64,000 nucleotides of DNA from positions 1,674,001 to 1,738,000 of the forward strand of contig NC_030995.1 of the NCBI RefSeq assembly GCF_000149955.1, read 5' to 3'. Position numbers and translations under genes: made by a program. Origin of the DNA: Fusarium oxysporum f. sp. lycopersici 4287. Lineage: Eukaryota > Ascomycota > Sordariomycetes > Hypocreales > Nectriaceae. The notes below the pieces were generated by a model. That model saw only the letters and a program-made list of their open reading frames with translations. It had not been told where the DNA came from and ran no database searches. Within the stretch, counting starts at the first letter, position 1. Each line of letters opens with the position of its first letter. Below, one piece after another: positions 48,518 through 59,516 of the stretch.

Positions 48518-49932
48518 TTAGTATGCCCAGATTTTAAGCTAATGTTGTTAGTCATTTTGCTCTCGGTGTACGATCTTGTCGTTGACAGAAACTTACCAGA
48601 GAATCCCAAGATCCTGTGCACAAGCTTGTGCCATCGTTGCTTACGCCCAAGCAGCTGACACGGTTCTCGTGGCCAACGAGAGAGCCAACCTTCTCGCCTC
48701 GAGTAATGTCCCAAACCTAATGATTGCGTTAGCTCACAAGTTCCAGAGAAGACGAGCTTGTAATCACAAGCACAAATATGTCTTACCTTGCACTCAAAGT
48801 CATCGTAACCAGCGAATAGAAGACGACCTGATACAGATGTAGCCACCGAGGTGATACCACAGAGAATAGACTCGGACTGCCAATTGCGTTAGTCTGAGTC
48901 AAAGAACCAATTTGCAAAAGTCCACACTTACTCCGTAGAGGTTAAGTTCGCGATCCGCGCGGATATCGAAGAGACGGCAAGTAGCATCATCCGATCCGGT
49001 CACGAAAGAGTGGCCGTCAGGGAAGAATTGGATGGCGTTAATATCGGACTCATGGCCAGCAAAGGTCTGGACAGCCTTTCCAGCGCGAATATCCCAAAGC
49101 TTGGCGAAAGCATCACAAGCACCAGAGATGAAGGTGTTTTGATTGGTAGGGTTGAGGCTGATGCTCATCACATCACCAAGATGGTCAGCAAACTCAGTAA
49201 CCTTCTGGCCTGTCTCAATATCCCACTTCATACAGGTCATGTCACCAGAGGATGTTAGGATGCTGCGGTCGTTGATGAATCGACAGCAGGAAAGATAACC
49301 GGCGTGACCAGAAAGCTCACGAGCAACACGGGTAGGACCATCGCGTTGCTGGTTCAAGTTGTAGATGGAGCAGATGTTGTCGAGACCACCGCAAGCCACG
49401 AAGTTACCACTGGGTGCATAGGCGCAAGTCATTACCCAGGAGGAACGCAGGGGAATGGCGTGGACCTTGTTGGTGGTATAGGCATCCCAAATAATGAGCT
49501 TGCCATCTTGAGAAGCCGAAACCAGGTGCCTCCTATCGGTCGACCAGTGCATGGCGTAAATCTTAGCCAGGTGACCCTTCAGTGTTCGCTTGGCCTTCAT
49601 AAGCTGGTTCTTGGGAATAGGCTCATGAGCCTGTTGTGCGACAGCGCGAACTAAACAATTGAGAAGGACCAAGTCAGCATTAATTCATACTTTACAACGA
49701 TATGTTGACAAGACGCGTGTCGATAAATGTCATTGTTGATAGCCATCTTCGTTTCGTTTCCCAGAGGAATTCGGGGCGACTAGGCAATCGGGAAGCACGT
49801 ACGAGTTGTGTCGGCGAGATCATCCTTCTTCCTCTTGATTCGGTCCTTCAGAGTTTCGGCTTCGCGACGAGCCTGCTGAATTCGCGACTGCATAGCCTCG
49901 GGGGAGACATCACTGTTGCCTTGGGAGTTCAT
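48518..49932 (-). CDS. Heterotrimeric G-protein beta subunit
   Basis: Five exons on the minus strand (49932-49803, 49650-48932, 48876-48787, 48716-48597, 48538-48518) give 359 residues, the standard fungal G-beta length. An N-terminal helix (about 12-45, [20 protein letters not shown]) should form the coiled coil with G-gamma. Seven WD40 blades follow, with repeat endings LIIWD, SIYNL, CMKWD, KLWDI, RLFDI, VWDI and the final LKIWAY. The last blade is completed by a 21-nt terminal exon. Fungal orthologues signal through cAMP and MAPK pathways in mating, hyphal growth and virulence. The first intron is the longest (152 nt). It shares strand and neighbourhood with the phosducin-like gene. Confidence 0.96.
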
Positions 49933-52900
49933 CGTGATCGACCAGTCAACTTTTGTTGTCGGGTGGTTTTACGCGCGACGGGAGGTGAGATTGGGCGATC
50001 TCCGAGGACCAAGGGGCGGTGTCGAGAGATGAATCGAGGAGAGCGGTGACGATACTCAGATTCAAGTCGAGCTCAGGTCGAGCAGCAGAAAAGAGCGACT
50101 TTCGAGGTGAGAAATTGATGATGGGCGAAAACAGGAGCTCGGCCGGCTGAAGTTGGTGAATGGATGGAAATGGGCGAAATGCAATGCAAATGCAAGTGGA
50201 GAGGGAAAAGGCCGGAGGAGAGAGAGGAGCTGGAGGAGAGAGGAGTGAGGAGGATTCTTAGTGGTAGGGGCCTTTAGGGGGGGAGGGAATGTGAGCTACA
50301 GACCCGACTACAGATGGGACTACCTGCAAGTAGGTACAGTACAAGCAGGTCCGGGCAGGGGGGCGTGTGCTTCCATTTGAGTGGGTAATCCCAACCTGAG
50401 AGTGGACGAGTGGGCGCGGGCTCGACTTGGCCAGTGGCAGCGGCAGCGGCAACAATAACATAATGTCCGCAGACAGATTAATGACCTAGGTAAGCAAGCT
50501 TCAATTGGTAAGGTAAATCGAACGTACCTTATTAAGGCACGGTTCGGTACGGATACAGATTACGGCAGAATGCTACCTAAGGTATGTACCAACTAACTGC
50601 TAGAGTCAGCACCAAGTAACCACTGAAGTACAGAAGGATGAAGGATAGCCCTCCACTGGGACAATATCCAACTTGCTCCTCGTCTTGTTCTTAAGGTAGA
50701 GAGAGACATATAAGTTCGATCGTAATTAAGTTCACTCAATCGTAACCGTCATCATTGTCGTTGCCCGTAATCCAATTCTTGACTATAGAGTTTACCAGCT
50801 GACCACAACACCAGTAGCTTTTCAGTATGTCTCAGTCGACTCCAGTTCATCCGTTTTCAGGTACACAAGATTCTGGGGATTTATCCACCAAACATCAAGT
50901 ACCCCCAACCTACCAAAAAAAAGGCCCCGCCATCAATTTACAGTGGGCGATTTCTGCTGCACGAACCTGCAGCTAGAAAGAACCCTGCGGCCGTCGCCGT
51001 CGCCCCGACCCTTTTTGTCCACTCCATCCAATCCGACCTCCCTCTCCAGCTCAAGCTCCATTCATCCACTCACCCAAACACCATCAACTTTATGTACCGC
51101 ACCACAACTTCCACTATCTACATCATCACCTTAACCAAATATTCCAATCAATCGACTTTGGATCTTCGGACATACTCCCATAAGAATTGCTCAGAGGGAG
51201 GCCCTGCCACAGCAATGCTTCTATCTGGCCACACAACAATGAGACCCATTGGTCGTTCCCGTTGCCCTACAAGTTGCAAGCACAACGGCGATTCGAGATA
51301 AACCAGCCCCTGACCTCGTCCTAGCCATCGCCAACTGAGCCCACCCAAGCTTCCAGCAGAAGCTCACCCCGTCCACTGAGCGGCCGAGACAGGTCGTCCT
51401 GACAGCGAACAGGGCTAGAGCCTCGCCCCAGAGCGGAGGGTCTTAACCCGAGCTGGGTAGGTGAAGGGCTCGAAGGCGCACCACCCCAAGCCAGATTACT
51501 ACCCAGATTGCGCCCACTGCATGCGTCCACTTGCTAAAACTGCATCCACCAGAGCCACTGAGGTGATCTCCCGCCAAATTTGACCATCTTCGATAACTCA
51601 ATGTTACAAGCAACGAGGGCTAGCAGTTATATTACTGTCAGAAGCAGGGTGTACAATGTCTCAAGATACTCGGGCAAACTTGGACTTCAGTTCTTTTCCT
51701 GATCTCCAAACCTCAGCAAAAACCCTGGCTCGAAGTAAATCTCTCCGCTAATGGACGATTTCTTGGTTTCTGGAACTGCACCCTTCAGGGGAAGCAGCTC
51801 GTGTCTGTTTTCATTTTCATGGATGATTAGCAAATCACAGTTCACCTTAAGTATTTACTAGCTGCTGGTAGCTCGGGCCCAGCCAAGACAAACCCAGAGC
51901 CGGCGCTACTTGTTGCCATCCAAGAGATGATCTTTCGCTTCGCTTCATAAGAAGCAGAAGCTAGTCCAAGAGTACCAACTCCGTCCATGGCCATTTCCAA
52001 ACCTGCCATGAGCTGGTTTCTGACCCACGAAATTTGGGCCTTGTCGACTCCACTAAGATAATTTAAATCCTCGCTGGCTCGTTTGCTCTGTACCAAAGGA
52101 CCTCCCCGGAAAGGAGTTTCAGTGCCTCTGTTGCTGGGGCTATAAGTCACTACGCGAAAGGTCCTTGCAACGAGCGCCTTCCATCTTACACACGGCTATC
52201 ACGATTCACGATCCCACGTAGCTGGAATGGGAAGAAACGATTTTTTGCCCTGTTGGTTTATGCTAGGTGGCCAATGCCCTTCCCCTCTAGATGCTCCAAA
52301 TCTTCGAATTGGCTTCCATTTCCTCACAGGGCTCTCAGGTATGTAAGTTGAGACCAGAATTCTGATATATGTAAGGTAAGTCCCCAATTGTTGAAGATTT
52401 TCGGTGACGGTCTCATTTGAGACAACATTGAGACAAGACACACTGGGACCCAAACTTCATCAACTCGAAGCAGCGAGACGGTTCCATGCTATCTCAATGG
52501 CTTGCGCACTTCCAATGTTGCTGTGTCTTCTCTATTCTGCAAGCCAATGCAAGTCATCCCCATATTTCACCCAACTTGGAGCAATTTGTGTCGTTTCCGT
52601 CAGAAGGGGAATTTGTTGATTCAATATCCTGCATGGATCAAACAAAACTGTAGGCAAACCGGGGAACCGATGGATCCGGAGCACCTTGTGGGCCCGAACC
52701 TCTAGTCGAGCTCCGATGAACCCTGGCTTCTTGCAGGACGCAGAGTAGGCCTGTTCAGCAGTGAACTGAAATTTGGACCCTGTTTGTATCAAAACTGTTG
52801 GTGTCGCTTTTGGTTGCGTCGTGATTGTCGATCAACCTTCTGCTGAAGAAGCTCAGATAAAAGAATGTCGCTGTTCACAGACACTATTTATGTCTGGCGC

Positions 52901-53293
52901 TACTCAGAATCGAAGCCTTGATAGAACTACCCCTTTAGCCTGTGACACCAACGCCCACCCGCTCCTATATCCGTCGACTGCTCGTACGACTGCCATTTCG
53001 TGGCTCAAACTGGAGGTAGATGCAGCCAGCCAGCATCTGTCCAACATTCAAGTCCTAACACGGAGTTTACACTTTTTCTTGTACAGATTTCAGCCAAGTG
53101 TGTATGGGCGGTACCTGCAGCAAAACACACACATTTTCAAATGGGACTTCATGCATAGCGTAAGCCCATTAATAAGTCGGAGCAAATGCGGATGCCAAAG
53201 TTTCACATACAATCCTATATGACATACGCATATACGGCAAGGCGTCCAGACTCCAGTGCAGCCAGATTCTGGGTTTGTTCTCGAACGGCAGTT
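49933..53293. other. Intergenic: G-beta promoter side, up to the gap
   Basis: About 3.4 kb with no gene I can support. The part next to G-beta (49933-50260) is purine-rich on the plus strand, so pyrimidine-rich on the gene's strand, fitting a leader. GTACC/GTACCT-like words recur around 50330-50600. A minus frame at 51842-52150 (102 codons) has somewhat codon-like composition but no recognised domain. Confidence 0.5.
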
Positions 53294-53393
53294 NNNNNNN
53301 NNNNNNNNNNNNNNNNNNNNNNNNNNNNNNNNNNNNNNNNNNNNNNNNNNNNNNNNNNNNNNNNNNNNNNNNNNNNNNNNNNNNNNNNNNNNN
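53294..53393. other. Assembly gap (100 N)
   Basis: Exactly 100 N bases, the usual placeholder for a gap of unknown size. Real sequence, possibly including a gene or repeat, may be missing here. Confidence 0.98.
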
Positions 53394-55226
53394 TCTAGTT
53401 TGTGCTGCTTGACCTGCTTGATCAGTGACGACTCCAGAATGTTGCAGCGATCAGTGCAAAATATCAAAGCCTTCAAAAGGCTCCAGCGCAATTTACTGCG
53501 ACCCCGAGATATCCACTTGCGTCCGTTACCGCGCTTGACAAGCCCCTGCAAGCCTGCATCTATAAAGTGAGGTCAACCCCCCGTCCCTGTCCCATTCCTA
53601 GTCCGGCCAAGGATAATGAACGATGATGCCCCTGATCAACTTTGCTCAGGGGTTTATTCGTTATTTAACTTTGGGATCTCTGTATCGTATGGGTCTGGTC
53701 CATCGATTTGCAGCAGTATTCTTCCGGTTAACATCCAGGCCCCATGTCTGCTGTGGTTAACATCATCACTAGCAATTTCGGCTCCATATCCACGTATGGC
53801 CCAGAGCAGGGGTCTCTGTCATGAGGTGCTGCCAGATGTCAGGCCAAGATTCGCAAAGACAGGCAACACCAATAATAAGTGAAGTTTTATATACCTGCTC
53901 CCTTCATCCATTTAGCCATCCCATTCGTGTCATTACAACCAGCCACTTTCGTAGCTCTCACCCAAGGTGGTTTGTCGTGACTCCTACTCTATCATCCTAT
54001 ACTCGCCATGAGTCGAGTAGTTATCTGGAGCCAGCCGGCTTGGCATCCCTTACTATGTCCAGCTACGGAGTACTCATCGGCAGGACATCTCTTACCGAAG
54101 CCACATTTGACGAGTTGGAGAGCTGCGAGCGTTGGCCTCCGTATCCTCCCCGGTGCACGACTCATGTCATACCTCCGCTTATTTCCTATTCAGACTCTCG
54201 TGCAACCATGGGTGGTTTTGATTGTCAAAAATAGGCTCCGTTCTCTATGCAACACATGCTATGTAGTTACCCAGAGATGTATCATAGTGTTGCTGTCAAT
54301 GATACAACAGCTATATATGTATCAATAGAATATCTGTAATATGATGTGGTTAAGTGGATGTATTGTTTTGCTCTCGTTGTCGACAACCCTTTCTGTTGAG
54401 CTGGTGATATTGCAGCCATGACTCAAGAACCATGAACCCTGCAGCAACACCTCAACTGCGTGAATATGTGCTTTGACGCAGCCATATGTGCAATACAACA
54501 CCAGTTATGGTTCTAGTTAGCCAATACAGTTGGATTGAATCAATAAGGAACTCCGAGTTTGAGTTAGCAGGTGTAGTCTTGATGACGGACAGCAGATCTG
54601 GTATGAGGTACACGGCTCATCGGCAGCATGGACTACCTAATGAAGGCACTACCCTATACCAAACCATACTATCCGATGAATAAGTAATCAGACTTACAAA
54701 CGAGGAATCTTGTCGAGAGAATATGCATGATTGATTCCTTGGTTTGCTTATAACGGATCAGGATATTTTCATATTGAAGAATCACAGCATTTATTCCCTT
54801 GTGTTGTTGGATACTGTACCCACCAGCATGAGACACACATGGTGATAGTACGACCTTTGGATCCAGTGCCAATACGCCAAATAATACAGCCAACAAGCTT
54901 ATCGACTATTTCCCCAACTGTTTGCAGCCCTTGAAGACTCAAAACCCGTGGAATTATGGCATATGGGAAATGCTCACTTCTGGTAACCTGGACGCCACGA
55001 ACCTGCAGCATCCTGCATATCTGGCTGTGTATGTAATACGACCAACCATGCAATGCAACAAATGGCACAGCGGCGTAAGCTGACTCACATATCTTGTCAT
55101 GCCTCGGACTTGAGAGCAATCTGAACATATGAAAAAGAGGTTCGGCCCCAAAAGTCCACCGCGTTTTCTTGATCTGTCTCCATCGCTCTTATATAATAGT
55201 CGTGAATTGACTAGAAGAGATTGATA
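53394..55226. other. Intergenic: gap to monooxygenase gene
   Basis: About 1.8 kb with no supported gene. Short open frames on both strands show no domain. The last few hundred bases should be the monooxygenase promoter. Confidence 0.5.
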
Positions 55227-57172
55227 ATGGAGACTCTTGACGTGGTAATTGTTGGAGCGGGTAAGGAATCATATCGATTGAGATATTAAAGAATATGTGA
55301 AAGGACAGCAAGCTTACATCCATCAGGTTGGGCTGGGCTGGCTGCGGCCAAGATTCGCCATCAGTTACACCCTGAAGAATCACTGGCGGTCTTCGACTCA
55401 GCTGCTACACTTGGTGGCACTTGGGCAAAACATCGCCTCTATACAGGCCTGAAAACCAACAACATGTTGGGTACTTACCAATACCCTGATTTCCCCATGG
55501 ACACAGAAACGTTTGGTGTCAAGCCAGGCCAGCACATTCCTGGCCAGACAGTACACAGATACCTGGAGACCTATGCTCGACACTTTGATACATATGACAA
55601 GATACGGTTTGAGCACAAGGTTGAGACAGCAGAGCATCAAGAGAACGGTGGTTGGATTCTGACGGTAAGGGACATCAAAATTGGTGATAATATTAAGATC
55701 AGGGCCAAAAGACTGGTTCTTGCGACAGGCCTCACTTCAGAACCATTTCTACCAATCTTCGAAGGCCAGGAAGTCTTCGAGGCCCCTATATTCCATGGAA
55801 AAGACTTACGCAACCATGAGAATACCTACGAAACGGCCAAGTCAGTGACAGTATTCGGAGGCACAAAGTCGGCTTGGGATATGGTGTATTTATATGCCAC
55901 CAAAGGCATTCGAGTGAACTGGGTCATTCGAGGTTAGTAATATCGAAAAGACATAGCGAAGTGACTTTACTGAATTTTACAGAATCTGGCCATGGCCCTG
56001 CTTGGAATGCACCTCCTTATGTCACACCTTTCAAGAAGTGGCTCGAGAAACTCGCCCATATAAGAATGTTAACGTGGTTCAGTCCGTGTAGTTGGGGTGC
56101 CGCGGATGGATACGTGAAGACTCGCAACTTCTACCACGGAACATTCATCGGAAGAGCTATCGTCGATAAGTTCTGGAGCATTCTTGGTAAAGACGTTATC
56201 ACGCTCAACAAATACGACTCTCACCCCGAGACGGCCAAGCTCAAACCCTGGTCGAATGCCATGTTTGTGGCAACGAGTATAGGGATTCTCAACTATGAGA
56301 AGGACTTCTTCGAGGTTGTCAAGGAGGGACTGGTCAAGATACATATTGCTGATATCGAAAGGTTGAGTAGCTCACACCGTTGCGGCAGAGGCCAAGCTTG
56401 TAGATGGATACTTTGTCGCAGTTGATGTTGCGGATGATTTGGCTCTTGTATTGTCTGCAGGTGGTGCAGTGGCGGATTGTTGTAACTTGCTCGCACATTT
56501 TGTCGGTCTCATACGCCGTCACCGAATTCGTTCCCTTACGCTTCACTCCTGGATCAAGTCGATAAGGAGATCTTCGACAAGTTCCCTCGCCTCAAGGATC
56601 AGCCCATACAGAAAGTGCAAAATAGCAAGTATCATACGCTGCTAGAGGACAAAGGTCTCTCTAGCAATGATACTATTACGCCATCGACAGATCTGACGCC
56701 GTATACGCTATATCACTTCATCATCCCGCCGTCAAGTCAGTTCCTCAAGACTCGAGATATTGCTTTCGTGGGAATGCTAGTCAACTTCAGCAACCCCATA
56801 GTTTCCCATGTCCAATCGCTCTGGATGAACGCCTTCTTCGATGATATGATTCCATCTCTCCCTCGAAATCCTTCACCAGAGTTTGTATCTAGATTCCAGC
56901 ATGAGGCAGTGCTTCATAGTCGGTTCGGAAAATGGCGGTACCCAGGTGGTTTTGGCCACAGCTTTCCCGACTTTGTGTTTGATGCTGTTCCGTATCTGGA
57001 CCTACTACTGAAGGACCTGGATCTACCAATCTATCGAAAAAATGGTGTAGTTGCTGAGGTGACGGATCCATATGGGCCAGAGGATTATACGACAGTCGTG
57101 GATGAGTGGAAGGCGAAGCAACTTGAGCCGGAAGCTCCGTGGTATCAATGGATACACGCGCTCGCTTATTGA
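55227..57172 (+). pseudogene. Flavin-containing monooxygenase-like gene, interrupted
   Basis: Exons 55227-55260, 55327-55932 and 55983 onward encode the first two thirds of a fungal FAD/NAD(P)-binding monooxygenase. Visible are the FAD Rossmann motif VIVGAGWAGLAAA (formed across intron 1), GGTWAKHR, LVLATGL and the second dinucleotide motif VFGGTKSAWD. The frame then meets TGA at 56423, another TGA and a TAA before about 56500. The same frame reopens and carries the family's C-terminal part: DKEIFDKFPRLKDQP, FVGMLVNFSNP, GFGHSFPDFVFDAVPYLDLLL and DPYGPEDY. Between 56366 and 56500 the expected motif of the ATGW kind is missing. A long intron could skip the stops but would also delete that block. 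I read it as a decayed or mis-assembled gene; the substrate is unknown. Confidence 0.7.
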
Positions 57173-57443
57173 AGGATGCCACAACAACACCAGAATAGTT
57201 TGGCTTCTTTGATGATAGCGATGGTCGATTTTTTGTGTAGCATTTGTCCTGTAAATGGTATTCATTGCTTAATTGTGCTGACTCCTTGATGCGTCCCGGG
57301 ATTAGGCAGCAGCACGTTCTTGGTCACTTGACTTATATGGCTAGAGCCGTCCATTTCCCCATCACAGAACTTGCAACATCCTCCTTAACATCTTGACTCA
57401 AACCGTGAATCTTCTATAGGCAATTAGAGCCTTGAGAGAAAAC

Positions 57444-58421
57444 ATGCCTGACACTATTGATTTGACCGGCTCATCACCATCTATGCCACGTCAAACAAGA
57501 AGTTCAACTCGAGCACTCTCTTCAACCACCGCATCCTCAAGAAAGGATCAGACAACAGACGCTTCCTCTCACAAACCAGAGATAGAAACTCTATTCTCTT
57601 TATCTAGCCTTGGCCTCTCAAAAAAGCACCACGATGCTCTCATCTTTAAACGCAACTGGCTGACCTCTCACACCATTCCTATTCCCCGAGATGCTTTCCG
57701 ACCTTTCATCTCAAGTCCAAAGGGACTTGATACGGTAGCCGCAACATTCGTCTTTGCACAGTCAGAGGCTGGAACTGCAGTCTGCATCTCGCCCGATGGG
57801 GTCCTCCTCACCTGCGCGCACTGCATTGCAGAAGAACCCTCTGAGCTAACAGCTGATACATCACACGTCCTCTTATCATCAGATGGAAAGGTTGTTTCAG
57901 CGAAAGTGGTAGCTTGGGATCCAATACGCGATCTCGCTTTACTTCAGATCGACAAGGCCGAGCTTCCTCACCGGCCGTTTCCCCGTGCCCGTATCGCAAC
58001 CTCGCCTCCCAAGTTCAACACTGAGCTAATATGCATCGGCCATCCGGGCTCCGAGGACCTCGAGGCTGAACGCAGTGGTGTAAAGACAGAGTACGACACA
58101 CTCGTTCTTAGCGAGGGGACTTTCCGTGGCCTAAATAAGAATCAAGATCCGCAGGATAACAGTGAGATCGGCGCTCTTAAGCATAGCTGCTGGACGTACT
58201 GGGGACATAGCGGTGCAGCATTGTTTGATCGGAAAACCAGGGCATTGGTAGGCGTGCATTCAAGCTGGGATGACAAGACGCGCATGAGGAGGGGAGTGCC
58301 ATTGGAAGCGGTGGTTGCGTTCGTCGAAGAGGTTGAAGCGAGCAAGAGGGAAGACTTTACAGAGGAGTGGCAATGGTATGTGAAGTGGGAGCCAGAACCA
58401 ACCTTCACATCCAGGGCTTGA
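57444..58421 (+). CDS. Trypsin-like serine peptidase, non-secreted
   Basis: A single exon of 325 residues from the first ATG in frame (57444). It belongs to the trypsin-like/HtrA-type peptidase fold. The triad is visible: His126 in LLTCAHCIA, Asp163 in RDLALLQ and Ser256 in WGHSGAALFD. The oxyanion motif is GHSG, with GVHSS following. There is no signal peptide, no membrane span and no PDZ domain, so a cytosolic or nuclear place is likely. The N-terminal 45 residues are Ser/Thr-rich and start with TIDLTGSS, which has the form of a SUMO-interacting motif. The substrate is not known. The gene begins 271 bases after the interrupted monooxygenase. Confidence 0.85.
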   Translation: MPDTIDLTGSSPSMPRQTRSSTRALSSTTASSRKDQTTDASSHKPEIETLFSLSSLGLSKKHHDALIFKRNWLTSHTIPIPRDAFRPFISSPKGLDTVAATFVFAQSEAGTAVCISPDGVLLTCAHCIAEEPSELTADTSHVLLSSDGKVVSAKVVAWDPIRDLALLQIDKAELPHRPFPRARIATSPPKFNTELICIGHPGSEDLEAERSGVKTEYDTLVLSEGTFRGLNKNQDPQDNSEIGALKHSCWTYWGHSGAALFDRKTRALVGVHSSWDDKTRMRRGVPLEAVVAFVEEVEASKREDFTEEWQWYVKWEPEPTFTSRA

Positions 58422-59516
58422 TATTGGATAAGAAATGTGCTCGGAAGAGATACCATGAAAGAAAGACATGCTCGTTGTCTATCAACTTCAACTTCGAAAA
58501 GATTACTCTTGGTCTACTCCACACAAGAGTCTGTTTGTTGTCACAAAGCTCTAACATCATGTCCAAATCTTATCAACCGCCAGCATATGCTCTTATGCAA
58601 GGCAATGTCCACAAGATCCGACTCACAAAGATTCTGGCTCCTTTAGCCCTAACACTGTTTGTACATTGACCTGTCCTGATCCAACCCGTGCTTCTCGCCC
58701 ATGATTACCAACCCTTCCTCCATGTTCTGTACCGTGCTGTGCTGTGCTGTGCTGCGCTGAAATTAAGATGCAAGCCCCAAAAATAGAACGACGATGAACA
58801 TTCCCGCCGCTTCTTGCAGAATAACACCCAACTTTAGTCGACTTTTCAAACGCCGTAAACCGCAATGTCCCCATGATGAATTTGATGAAAAAAAAATGCT
58901 GCATGCGCATGGATGCCCGTGGCTTGATCGTTCACTTCCACAGCAACGTCCTGCCTCAATGAGCATCCCTTTGACAAAAGCAAATATGTAGCTTCGAGTG
59001 GAACCAGCCGAGGAACCGAGTTGCTCTAAGCTCTCCCTCCGGTCGGAAATCTTCAGTTGCCCAGCCCTGCAACTCTCTAAACCCTGGTCTTCAAACAAGC
59101 CTGCCCTCTTAGTTTCCGAATCTGTCAATAATGTGATTCAGCCCAAGACAAACGCGGGTAGGCCAGAGCAGTGTCTGGCGTTCTGCCCCATAATAGCCCA
59201 TGGCTGGTGTTTCAGGTTCACCACCTCAGCTCAGAAACGCTGACCCACTGAAACAAACATCACCAAACGTCATGCAGACACCTCTACAGGTTTGCCGACT
59301 CTTGCCTTGTCCCACTTCCAAGAAACGCATCTAGACCTTGGTCCAGCATCGTACGGCCTTGTAGGTGGTGGTTTGTGCCGACCCTGCATGTCTGACGTAC
59401 AGAATGCGTCTCGTGCTCACCACTCGAATGGACTCGGGTTTCGGTAGGCGCCGTCCGATACTCTGTGCTTGGATCGTTGGGAAACTCCACCATGAGGCAC
59501 CGATTCTGAGTAGAGT
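58422..59516. other. Convergent 3' intergenic region
   Basis: About 1.1 kb between the stops of the peptidase (+) and ste50 (-) genes. It includes a short GCTGT tandem repeat at about 58736-58757. No gene seen. Confidence 0.6.

Noticed and set aside
53186..53570. Frames spanning the N gap
   Set aside because: They exist only because N bases cannot produce stops.
56334..56546. Minus-strand gene inside the monooxygenase
   Set aside because: The frame is open and codon-biased but only 70 codons, with no start context or known family; reported as a feature of the odd block rather than as a gene.
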